Assembly (NCBI RefSeq): GCF_031432425.1
Contig: NZ_JAVKPH010000002.1
Coordinates: forward strand, 62,001-126,000
From: Ruixingdingia sedimenti
Lineage (GTDB): Bacteria > Pseudomonadota > Alphaproteobacteria > Rhodobacterales > Rhodobacteraceae
Reading direction: 5' to 3'
Length of the DNA stretch: 64,000 nucleotides
Shown here: positions 15,965 through 22,960 of the stretch, in pieces
Layout: each line of letters opens with the position of its first letter
How positions within the stretch are numbered: the stretch's first letter is position 1
Notes under the pieces: model-generated
What the model saw: the letters and a program-made list of their open reading frames with translations, nothing else
What the model was told of the DNA's origin: nothing
The model's database searches: none
Made by a program: the position numbers and the translations under genes

Positions 15965-16651
15965 TCATCGTCCGGCCTCCGGTCCGGGGCGGGCAAGGGC
16001 GGCGGGCGGGGTGTCGGGGGGATAGGCCAGCACTTCGAACCGCATCCCGGCATAGCCCGCGCCCGAGAATTCGGCCGAGGTGCCGTGGTAGAGCCCCGGC
16101 CGGTCGGCGCGCAGGCGCAGCAGGTTGTCGCGGCCGGGCAGGGCGTCCATCTTGCCTGCCAGCCGGGGCACCCAGAAGCTGTGGATCACATCCTCGGACC
16201 GGATCACCACATCGACCGGCACCCCGGCGGGGATGTGCAGCCGGCCCCGGGTTTCCACCATCGCGCCGTCCGCCCCGGGCTGGCGGAACCGCCATTCCCA
16301 CTGCCGCCCGATCGCCTCGACCCGCAGGGCGGGCGGTTCCTGCCCGGGATGCAGCCGCTCGCCCACCACGATCCCCGCGCCGACGAGCGCGGCCAGCACG
16401 GCGAGCGGGAAGCCCACCCCCATGCCGTGCAGCCAGAACCTTTCGCCGGGCGGGCGGCGCACCGGCGGGCCGAAGCCCCGCCAGACCAGCGCCAACACCA
16501 GAAGCGTGATCAGCACCGCCCCCGCCAGCATCGCCCACCACAGCACCGCGATCCCCGCCGCCGCCGGCCCCGCCGGGGACAGGCTCGACAGCGGCCCCCC
16601 GCAGCCCGCCAGCACCGGCACGATGACCGCCAGCGCGGGTTTCGCCGCGAT
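15965..16651 (-). CDS. Heme-copper oxidase subunit II lacking CuA ligands (quinol-oxidase-like lipoprotein)
   Basis: The protein has about 228 residues. An N-terminal lipobox (PVLAGC, Cys near 17) is followed by two membrane helices (about 28-52 and 70-95) and a periplasmic cupredoxin domain. The CuA loop of cytochrome c oxidases (C-x-E-x-C-x3-H-x2-M) reads TSAEFSGAGYAGM, so both Cys are Ser and the His is Tyr, as in CyoA-type quinol oxidases. One His remains in VIHSFWVPRL. The start is uncertain. The codon aligned with the ATG of three neighbouring partial copies is ATC here (16649-16651). The nearest in-frame alternative is GTG 16756, without a visible ribosome site. Confidence 0.8.
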   Translation of the reverse strand: MAAKPALAVIVPVLAGCGGPLSSLSPAGPAAAGIAVLWWAMLAGAVLITLLVLALVWRGFGPPVRRPPGERFWLHGMGVGFPLAVLAALVGAGIVVGERLHPGQEPPALRVEAIGRQWEWRFRQPGADGAMVETRGRLHIPAGVPVDVVIRSEDVIHSFWVPRLAGKMDALPGRDNLLRLRADRPGLYHGTSAEFSGAGYAGMRFEVLAYPPDTPPAALARPGPEAGR

Positions 16652-16734
16652 GGGCGCGGGGGGCCGTGACGTGCTGCCCTTCGGTCCGCGGCAGGGGGGT
16701 GATGGATCGGAGGCCCCCCTTCCGCCGCTCGCAG

Positions 16735-17006
16735 GGTCGGATCGGTATTCGCACACCGGTTGGGCCGGGCGGGTTAGGGAAACGCATTGCGTTTCCCCCG
16801 CCCGTGGCGCGGCGGTGCGGTGAGAGACGGTGATGCCGGGAATACCGGAAAGGCCAGCGCCTGCCCCGGCGGGCGGGAAGCGCCCGCCATGGGCGGGGCG
16901 GGCGCTGGCCGGGGGCTTTGGGCCCCCGGCCGGGGCAGCGGCAAGGGCATCGCCATGGCGAAGGCACGCGCCTTCGCCAGACAGCCGAAAGGGGGGGATG
17001 CCGACA
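16735..17006 (-). repeat. MITE-like palindromic element, copy B (inverted)
   Basis: The same four-hairpin element runs on the minus strand: hairpin 1 at 16956-16979, hairpin 2 and the nested structure at about 16850-16935, hairpin 4 at 16767-16803. The 24-base hairpin 1 is identical to the other copies. A terminal-repeat remnant GGTCGGATCGGTATTC lies at 16735-16750. It separates the live oxidase subunit II 5' region from three further duplicates of that region. Confidence 0.8.
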
Positions 17007-17300
17007 CCTCCCGGCGCAGGTTTCCCCGCCATGGGCGCGGCCCGCCGGGATGCGCCATCCTTCGGCTCTCGACAGAGATCCCCAGGGGAGAGGCTCGGCA
17101 GGCGCTTCCCGTAGCCCGCCAGCGCAGGTTCCGCCGCCATGGGCGCGGCCCCCCGGGATGCGCCATCCATCGGCCCTCGACAGCGATCCCCACGGGACGG
17201 GCTCGACAACTGCCCCCCGCCGCCCGCCGGGGCGGGAACAACCGCCGCCAGCGCGGGTTTCGCCCCCATGGGCGCGGGTGTCCGCGTCGCGCCGCCCCTC
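17007..17300 (-). repeat. Three tandem partial copies of the subunit II gene start
   Basis: On the minus strand three ATGs, at 17269, 17140 and 17032, open MGAKPALAAVVPAPAGGG, MAAEPALAGYGKRLPSLSPG and MAGKPAPGG. All resemble the real subunit II start, IAAKPALAVIVPVLAGCG. Each is preceded by a similar leader (GCCGA(A/T)GGATGGCGCATCCC). Periods are 129 and 108 bases. None continues into a full gene, and the lipobox Cys is lost in the copies. The array ends at the palindromic element. Confidence 0.75.
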
Positions 17301-17323
17301 GCCCCCGGACAGGAGACCCCCGC

Positions 17324-17866
17324 ATGCCCCCCCGCCCGACACCGCGCCCCCGCCGCAGGTTCCGCGACCCGATCCACGAACATGCGGCCTTCCACCTGAA
17401 GGAATCGCGCATCGCCATCGCCGGCCACCCGGTCCATGCGATGCTGGTCACGTTTCCCATCGCGCTCTGCATCTGCACGTTCGGGGCGGATCTGGTCTAC
17501 TGGCTGACCGGCGATCCGTTCTGGCCCCGGGTGGCGCTGTGGGCGGCCGGGGTCGGGTTCGGCATGGGGGTGCTGGCGGGCGTCACGGGTACGGCGGAAC
17601 TGCTGCTGGTGCCCGGCATCCGCATCCGCGCCGCCAGCTGGACGCATTTCATCCTCGCGGTGATGCTGCTGTCGCTTCTGGGCGCGAACTGGGGGCTGCG
17701 GCTGGCCGACCCGCAAGGCGCGGTGCTGCCCTGGGGGTTGCTGACCTCTGGCCTTGCCGCCGTGATGACGGGGATGACCGGCTGGCACGGCGGCAAGCTG
17801 GTGTTCGACTACGGCCTCGGCACCCAGAACGATCATGGCGATACCGCGCGCGGGGCGAAGAACTGA
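17324..17866 (+). CDS. DUF2231 membrane protein
   Basis: This 180-residue protein has four membrane helices and the DUF2231 opening IAGHPVHAMLVTFPIALCI, then VYWLTGDPFW, a second His/Asn-rich part (SWTHFILAVMLLSLLGANW) and a final GWHGGKLVFDYG. The function is unknown, and genes of this family often sit beside cytochrome oxidase loci. Start ATG 17324 has AGGAGA seven bases upstream. It is the only plus-strand gene in the oxidase locus, and its 3' end overlaps the convergent CopD-like gene by 34 bases. Confidence 0.88.
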   Translation: MPPRPTPRPRRRFRDPIHEHAAFHLKESRIAIAGHPVHAMLVTFPIALCICTFGADLVYWLTGDPFWPRVALWAAGVGFGMGVLAGVTGTAELLLVPGIRIRAASWTHFILAVMLLSLLGANWGLRLADPQGAVLPWGLLTSGLAAVMTGMTGWHGGKLVFDYGLGTQNDHGDTARGAKN

Positions 17867-18309
17867 TCGGGCACCAGCCGGGCCAGAAGGCCGGCATCGG
17901 GCTTGACCAGCACCAGACCCAGCACCAGCGCCATCAGCGGCACCGCCAGCGCCAGCCCCGCCAGCGGCCCGCCGTGCCAGTCGCTGCGCCGTTCCTCGCC
18001 CGACCGCTGGATCATGTGGCCGAGCCAGACATGGACCAGCACCATCCCGGCAACGGCGGCGAGCTTGACCAGCAACCACGGCTCGAACACGCCCGCCAGC
18101 AGCACCAGCGCGGTGCCCGCCGCGATCGTGACCAGGGCCGCGGGGGTGGCGAAGGCGATATAGCCGATATGGGTCACAAGCCGGTATTCGGCAAAGCCGC
18201 GCTGCGTGCGCCGCCCGCCATGGCGGTGCAGCAGCAGCGGCAGCCCGATCAGCGCCGCGCACCAGCAGACCAGCCCCGCGATATGCAGCGCCTTGAGCCC
18301 CGCGATCAT
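17833..18309 (-). CDS. CopD/DUF2214-like membrane protein
   Basis: The 158-residue protein has four membrane helices with conserved histidines (LKALHIAGLVCWCAAL; RLVTHIGYIAFATPAAL; VHVWLGHMIQRSG). This pattern occurs in CopD-like copper proteins and in HemJ-related proteins. Its ATG overlaps the CtaG-like stop (18306-18309), indicating coupled translation and a role in copper or heme supply to the oxidase. Copper versus heme cannot be decided from the sequence. Confidence 0.8.
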   Translation of the reverse strand: MIAGLKALHIAGLVCWCAALIGLPLLLHRHGGRRTQRGFAEYRLVTHIGYIAFATPAALVTIAAGTALVLLAGVFEPWLLVKLAAVAGMVLVHVWLGHMIQRSGEERRSDWHGGPLAGLALAVPLMALVLGLVLVKPDAGLLARLVPDQFFAPRAVSP

Positions 18310-19040
18310 GTCTGCGCATCCCGCAGCCAGGCCCGCCGCGCGGCCAGCGCCGCCGCCCCCGCCAGCGGGATCATCCCCGGCACCCACATCACCAGCCCGG
18401 CAAGCTGTTGATCCGCCAGCGGATCGAGACCCCAGAGCGCCGCCAGCAGCACATGTTCGGCGTAAAGCGGCACGGGCGCGAAGGTCAGCACCGCGCCGAT
18501 CAGCCCCATGAGCGCGGCAAGCCCCCCCACCAGCGCGACGGGCATCAGCGCCATTCCGTCCCGGGGGGCCAGCAGCGCCGACCACAGCCCCCAGGCCGGC
18601 AGCAGCAGCGCCGCCTGCATCGCGGCGTAAAGCGCCTCGCTGCGCCAGATGGCGGAATAGACCCCGGGCAGGTGCCACAGGACCAGCGCCGCCGCCAGCG
18701 CGCCGAACACCGCCGCGGCGGGCGCCCCCCGCCATGGCCGGGCCAGCGCCAGCGCGGGGGCGGCGATCCCCAGAAGCACCAGATGATGCACCGCACGCGC
18801 GCTGAACAGCGCCGCCGTCAGCGCGCAGAGCGGCGAGACGAAGGCCACCGCCAGCGCCAGCCAGAAGACCGCGAAGGCCCCCCCGCCCCCCCGCCGCCGG
18901 GCCCGAACCGTTCCCCAGACCAGCAGCACCGCCAACCCCGCCAGCAGCGGCGGGTCGAGGTTCCAGCTCTGCCACAGCGCGCCGGGCGCCGGGGCGGGGC
19001 CGCAATAGGGCGGGGGTGGAACGGCGGCGATCGGGGTCAC
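18306..19040 (-). CDS. Cytochrome oxidase assembly protein, CtaG/caa3 type
   Basis: This 244-residue polytopic membrane protein has about seven helices. Family-typical pieces are LFSARAVHHLVLLGIAAPAL, the VLWHLPGVYSAIWRSE block, APVPLYAEHVLLAALWGLDPLADQQLAGLVMW and a C-terminal basic tail. It is a PF09678 relative needed for CuB-site assembly in some oxidases. It is the first gene of the minus-strand oxidase operon; a weak GGAAC...GTT promoter candidate lies about 160 bases upstream. A short proline-rich N-terminus precedes the first helix. Confidence 0.88.
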   Translation of the reverse strand: MTPIAAVPPPPYCGPAPAPGALWQSWNLDPPLLAGLAVLLVWGTVRARRRGGGGAFAVFWLALAVAFVSPLCALTAALFSARAVHHLVLLGIAAPALALARPWRGAPAAAVFGALAAALVLWHLPGVYSAIWRSEALYAAMQAALLLPAWGLWSALLAPRDGMALMPVALVGGLAALMGLIGAVLTFAPVPLYAEHVLLAALWGLDPLADQQLAGLVMWVPGMIPLAGAAALAARRAWLRDAQT

Positions 19041-19198
19041 GGGTCACGCCTTTCCCGCGCGGGCGCGGCCCCGGGCCATCCCCGGACGCCCCCCGGGCGG
19101 CGATGGCCGCTGTTGCGCGGCATGGTGGCTGGCATGTCCTCCTCCCTCCCTCGGCGGCCGCAGGCGGGCAGCGGACGGCCGGTTCCCGATGCGCAAGC

Positions 19199-19224
19199 AA
19201 CCCGCCGGGCGGCCGGATTGTTCC
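19199..19224 (-). promoter_or_regulatory. Weak EcfG-type promoter candidate before the oxidase operon
   Basis: On the minus strand GGAAC (19220-19224) is followed after 18 bases by GTT (19199-19201). This matches the GGAAC-N16-19-GTT form of alphaproteobacterial general-stress promoters. GC-rich context makes chance matches likely. Confidence 0.25.
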
Positions 19225-19281
19225 CGCCGCCCCTGCCGGACGGGCGCAGGCGCGGGTGCGGGGACAGGGACGCCGCGCCGC

Positions 19282-20781
19282 TCAGGCGGTTTCGGGCAGG
19301 CTCGGGCGGGGGCCGTTGCCGGGGGTCTGGGGGCCCGACGGCGCGGCAAGGCGGATGTCGATCCGCCGCCGCGGTTCCGCCGTCCCCGCCGCGGCCTGGG
19401 CCGCCCCGGGCGCCGACAGCGCCGACAGGAAGCTGTCGCACCAGTCGAACACGGTATGGTCCTGCAACACCCGCAGCATCGCGCCATGCCTTTCGCGCCG
19501 TTCCTCGGGCGCCATGTCCATCGCCTGGCCGAGCGCGCCGGCAATCGCCTCGACATCGTAGGGGTTGACCAGCAGCGCGCCTTCGTCCAGTTCCTGCGCC
19601 GCCCCGGCAAAGCGCGACAGGATCAGCACGCCCGGATCCGCCGGATCCTGCGCCGCCACATATTCCTTGGCGACGAGGTTCATCCCGTCGCGCAGCGGCG
19701 TCACCAGCGCGGCCCGCGCCATCCGGCATGTGCCGGCCAGCACGCTCTGCCCGAAGGAGCGGTTGACATAGCGCATCGGCGCCCAGTCGAGCCGCCCCAG
19801 TTCCCCCGCCAGATGCCCGGCCTGTTCGGCGATCTCGCGTTGCAGGGCCTCGTATTGTTCCACCCCGGCGCGGCTTTTCGGGGTGATCTGGAGGTATGTC
19901 ACCTGCCCCTGGAACGCCGGCCGGTCGAGCAGGAAGCGCCGGTAGCCCTCGATCCGCTGCGGGATGCCCTTGGAATAGTCCAGCCGGTCCACCCCGAGGA
20001 TCAGCCGCTGGCCGCGCAGGGTTTCCTGAAGGCGGCGCATCGCGGGATTGCGCACCGCCTGTTCCGCCGTGCGGGCAAATCCGGCGGTGTCGATGGAAAT
20101 GGGAAAGGTGCCGGCGCGGAAGCTGCGCTGGCGGGTGGCCAGGCGGCCCGGATCGCCGGGCATGGGGCGGGCGATCCGGCTGCGGGCAAGGCATTGGGCG
20201 AAGTTCGCGGTATCGTTTTCCGTCTGGAAGCCCAGAAGGTCGTATCCCGTCATCGCCGACAGCAGCGCATCGCTGCCCGGCACCGACAGAAAGACATCGG
20301 GCGCGGGCCAGGGGATATGCATGAAAAAGCCGATGGGATTGGTCACGCCGTGCAGGCGCAGTTCGGCCGCCAGCGGCAACAGGTGATAATCGTGCACCCA
20401 CAGCACATCGTCCTTGCGCAGCAGCGGCAGAAGATGCCCGGCGAACAGGCGGTTCACGCGCCAGTATCCGGCGGCGTCCTTGCGCGCATAATCCGTCAGC
20501 CCGAGCCGGTAATGGCACAGCGGCCAGAGCACGCTGTTGGCGAAGCCCTGGTAATATTCGGCATGGTCGCGCGCGCTCAGATCCGTCACCGCATAGGTCA
20601 CGGCCCCGGCCTGACGCTGGCGAAGCTGCGGTTCCGTGTCGTCGTCGCAGCATTCCCCCGACCATCCCATCCAGATCCCGCCCCTCGCTTGCAATGCGGC
20701 GGTCAGCGCGGTGGCCAGACCGCCTGCGGCGGGGCGGCGGGGGTCGGGGACGCGGTTGGAAACGACGATCAGGCGGCTCAT
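19282..20781 (-). CDS. otsA: Trehalose-6-phosphate synthase
   Basis: This GT20 glycosyltransferase of 499 residues makes trehalose-6-phosphate from UDP-glucose and glucose-6-phosphate. Visible blocks are SNRVP at the N-terminus with the donor loop GGLATAL, VWVHDYHLLPLA near 125, HIPWPAPDVF near 151, and GVDRLDYSKGIPQRIEGY near 260. VTPLRDGMNLVAKEYVAAQ lies near 355. The C-terminal ~35 residues are proline-rich and not conserved. It lies downstream of otsB in the same direction, with a 231-base gap in which I see no promoter or terminator. Confidence 0.96.
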   Translation of the reverse strand: MSRLIVVSNRVPDPRRPAAGGLATALTAALQARGGIWMGWSGECCDDDTEPQLRQRQAGAVTYAVTDLSARDHAEYYQGFANSVLWPLCHYRLGLTDYARKDAAGYWRVNRLFAGHLLPLLRKDDVLWVHDYHLLPLAAELRLHGVTNPIGFFMHIPWPAPDVFLSVPGSDALLSAMTGYDLLGFQTENDTANFAQCLARSRIARPMPGDPGRLATRQRSFRAGTFPISIDTAGFARTAEQAVRNPAMRRLQETLRGQRLILGVDRLDYSKGIPQRIEGYRRFLLDRPAFQGQVTYLQITPKSRAGVEQYEALQREIAEQAGHLAGELGRLDWAPMRYVNRSFGQSVLAGTCRMARAALVTPLRDGMNLVAKEYVAAQDPADPGVLILSRFAGAAQELDEGALLVNPYDVEAIAGALGQAMDMAPEERRERHGAMLRVLQDHTVFDWCDSFLSALSAPGAAQAAAGTAEPRRRIDIRLAAPSGPQTPGNGPRPSLPETA

Positions 20782-21012
20782 GGTCTGGCTCCGGTTATGG
20801 TCCCGGGATCCGGGCGGGGTGATGGGCCGGGATGGCGCCGCCAGCCCCTTTTCGCCCCCATACGGTCGGTTCCCTGCGGCGGGGGCCCTTCGGGGATGGA
20901 CCGGCGGGCCGGGCGGTTGGCCCTTTTCGGAACGATCCGGCTGCGGTCCTGAAACCGGCCTCGCGGGGATTTGTTCCATGCGGCCACAGGTTTATGCAAG
21001 CCGCCCCGCCCG

Positions 21013-21792
21013 TCAAGCGCGCGGTTGCACCATGCGCGACAGCAATTCGCGCATCGCCGCGGGCGAGGGCAGGGCGTGCCGCGCGCGCGTTTCCCCGTTT
21101 CCGGCCCCGATCCGCAGCGACAGGCCGCCCAGATCATCGGCGGCGGCGAACATCGCCTCGTCCGTCAGGTCGTCGCCGGCGGCGAAGGGCCTGCGGGCGC
21201 GGAACGCGGGGTGGCGCATCAGGCGGCGCAGGGCCGCGCCCTTGTCGGCGCCCGCGGGGCACAGCTCCACCACCGCCTTGCCCGGACGCAGCCGATAGCC
21301 CGCGCCCGCCAGCGCCAGCGCCTCGTCCATCGCCTGCGCGACCCGCGCTTCCATCCGGGGGGCGAGGCGGAAATGCAGGGCGAAGGCGGCCCCCTTGTCC
21401 TCGAAGATCACGCCGGGCATCGCGCGGGCGGCGGCGGCGGCATGGTCTGCGGCCGGGGCCGGGGGGCGGGCCGGGGCGGCGGTCGGCTGCCCGCCACCCA
21501 ACCTTTCGCCCAACCGGATCTCGGCCCCGTGCAGGCCCGCGATGGTGAAGGCCCGGGTGCCCAGAAGCGCCGCCGCGAAATCCGCCGACCGCCCGGTGAC
21601 GATCGCCAGCGCCCCCGCCGCCCCCGCGTCCAGCGCCGCAAGGGTCGCGGTCAGGCCGGGCGGGCAGACCACATCCCCGGGCCGGGGTGCGAGGTCGATC
21701 AGCGTGCCGTCCAGATCGAGGAACCACGCCCAGCCCCGCGCATCGTCCCCCTCGCGGAGGGCGGCCAGAAGGGATGAAACCGGATCGGGCAT
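21013..21792 (-). CDS. otsB: Trehalose-6-phosphate phosphatase
   Basis: This HAD-family phosphatase of 259 residues releases trehalose from trehalose-6-phosphate. The nucleophile motif is FLDLDGTLIDLAPRP (Asp near 25-27). Motif II is IVTGRS near 65, followed by GLHGAEIR near 88. Motifs III and IV are PGKAVVELCPAGADKGAAL and FAAGDDLTDEAMF. The start is ATG 21792, read through MPDPVSS. It precedes otsA, an order that lets the phosphatase be made first. Confidence 0.96.
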   Translation of the reverse strand: MPDPVSSLLAALREGDDARGWAWFLDLDGTLIDLAPRPGDVVCPPGLTATLAALDAGAAGALAIVTGRSADFAAALLGTRAFTIAGLHGAEIRLGERLGGGQPTAAPARPPAPAADHAAAAARAMPGVIFEDKGAAFALHFRLAPRMEARVAQAMDEALALAGAGYRLRPGKAVVELCPAGADKGAALRRLMRHPAFRARRPFAAGDDLTDEAMFAAADDLGGLSLRIGAGNGETRARHALPSPAAMRELLSRMVQPRA

Positions 21793-21843
21793 CTGCACCT
21801 GCGACCTTGTTTGCCTGCGGTCAAGCCTTTCCACTAACAGAAA

Positions 21844-21868
21844 AACCCGCCGCCGCGCCAGAGGTTCC
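21844..21868 (-). promoter_or_regulatory. EcfG-type promoter candidate before otsB
   Basis: On the minus strand GGAAC (21864-21868) and GTT (21844-21846) are 17 bases apart, and the otsB start lies about 50 bases further on. Trehalose genes are common general-stress targets, which raises the prior a little. The match itself is short. Confidence 0.35.
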
Positions 21869-21920
21869 CGGGCGGCTGCGGGTTTGCCGGCCCGCCGGGG
21901 CCGGCCTTTGGTTCGATGGT

Positions 21921-22355
21921 TCAGCGCCCGCGCCGCAGGGCGAAGGCGCCATCGCCCAGCAGCGCCTGCACGACCAGCGCGACCGCCCAGAAGGCGGGAA
22001 ATTCCCAGCCGCCGCCCTCGCTCGAGAAGAAGAACCCCGCCGCGCCATGCGGGGCGTAGATCGAGCCGAGCAGGACCGGCACCAGCGCCAGCGACACCCA
22101 GCGCGTCCAGAGGCCGAGGATCAGCGCGATGCCGCCCAGAAGTTCGGCCGCGATCACCAGATAGGCGAGGAAGCCCGGAAAGCCGAGGCTTTCGAAGAAG
22201 GCCGCGGTGCCGGCGGGGGTGAAGATCACCAGTTTCAGCCAGGTATGGGCAAGAAACAGGATGCCCATCGCGACGCGCAGGATCAGGGCCGCAAGATCGG
22301 CATCGGCGATGCCGGCGACGAGGCCGGGGCGGGTGGTGTCGGTGGCATAGGTCAT
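21921..22355 (-). CDS. DoxX family membrane protein
   Basis: This 144-residue protein has four helices. DoxX-like features are ALILRVAMGILFLAHTWLKL near residue 22, the loop FFESLGFPGFLAYLVIAAEL, and GGIALILGLWTRWVSLALV. The C-terminal helix contains WEFPAFWAVALVVQALLG. DoxX proteins are linked to redox and oxidative stress, but a defined reaction is not known. AAGGA lies upstream of ATG 22355. It lies between ots and catalase genes on the same strand, which suggests a stress neighbourhood. Confidence 0.88.
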   Translation of the reverse strand: MTYATDTTRPGLVAGIADADLAALILRVAMGILFLAHTWLKLVIFTPAGTAAFFESLGFPGFLAYLVIAAELLGGIALILGLWTRWVSLALVPVLLGSIYAPHGAAGFFFSSEGGGWEFPAFWAVALVVQALLGDGAFALRRGR

Positions 22356-22681
22356 GGTGGTGTCCTTTCGGGATGCGGCGCGGGCGATGCCGTGCCATGT
22401 GGGGGCGATGCCGGTGCCTTGCGCGCGGTTCGGACCCGGCGGGAACGGCGGGCGGGTGCCCGGCCCAAAGGTGGGGCTGTTCATGCCGGTTTTCCTGCCG
22501 ACGCGCGGGGCGGCGTCTGGACGGGACCATGCACCGGTTTGGAGCGGGCGATAATCCGCGTGGAAGGAAGATCATTGCATCCGGAATGGAAGGAATTGGC
22601 CTGCGGATCGCATCGCGGCCCGTTGCCCAGGTTGCATATGGGGAGGCAAGTTCAGGGGGCGGGTCGGTCCATCGTGCTGGC
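22356..22681. other. Non-coding stretch upstream of DoxX
   Basis: No convincing gene, promoter or hairpin array was found in these 326 bases. The palindromic element copy C begins at its right edge. Confidence 0.5.
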
Positions 22682-22894
22682 TGGCGAAGGCGCGTGCCTT
22701 CGCCACATCCCGCCCTCGCCGTTGCCCCGGCCGGGGGCCCAAAGCCCCCGGTGAGCCGCCCGCCCCGCCCATGGCGGGCGCTTCTCGCCCGCCGGGGCAG
22801 GCGCTGGCCTACCCATTTCTCCCGGCATCTCCGTCTTTCACGGCACCGCTGCGCCACGGGCGGGGGAAACGCGGTGCGTTTCCTGATCCCGCCC
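22682..22894 (+). repeat. MITE-like palindromic element, copy C
   Basis: Core of the element: hairpin 1 at 22682-22705 (identical to other copies), hairpin 2 with a shortened right arm (ends CCGG then TGAG), the nested structure, and hairpin 4 ending at 22894. Terminal inverted repeats are not recognisable. It ends 67 bases from the stop codon of the minus-strand catalase gene. Confidence 0.8.
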
Positions 22895-22960
22895 GGCCTG
22901 AGCGCGCGGGGAATGAGGCGGTCGCGATGGCGGGCCGCTCCCGGCCCGCCGGAGTGCCGC

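Noticed and set aside
17139..17399. Short plus-strand ORFs in the region before DUF2231
   Set aside because: They read through the tandem copies of the subunit II start and the palindromic repeat, and lack ribosome sites and conserved motifs.
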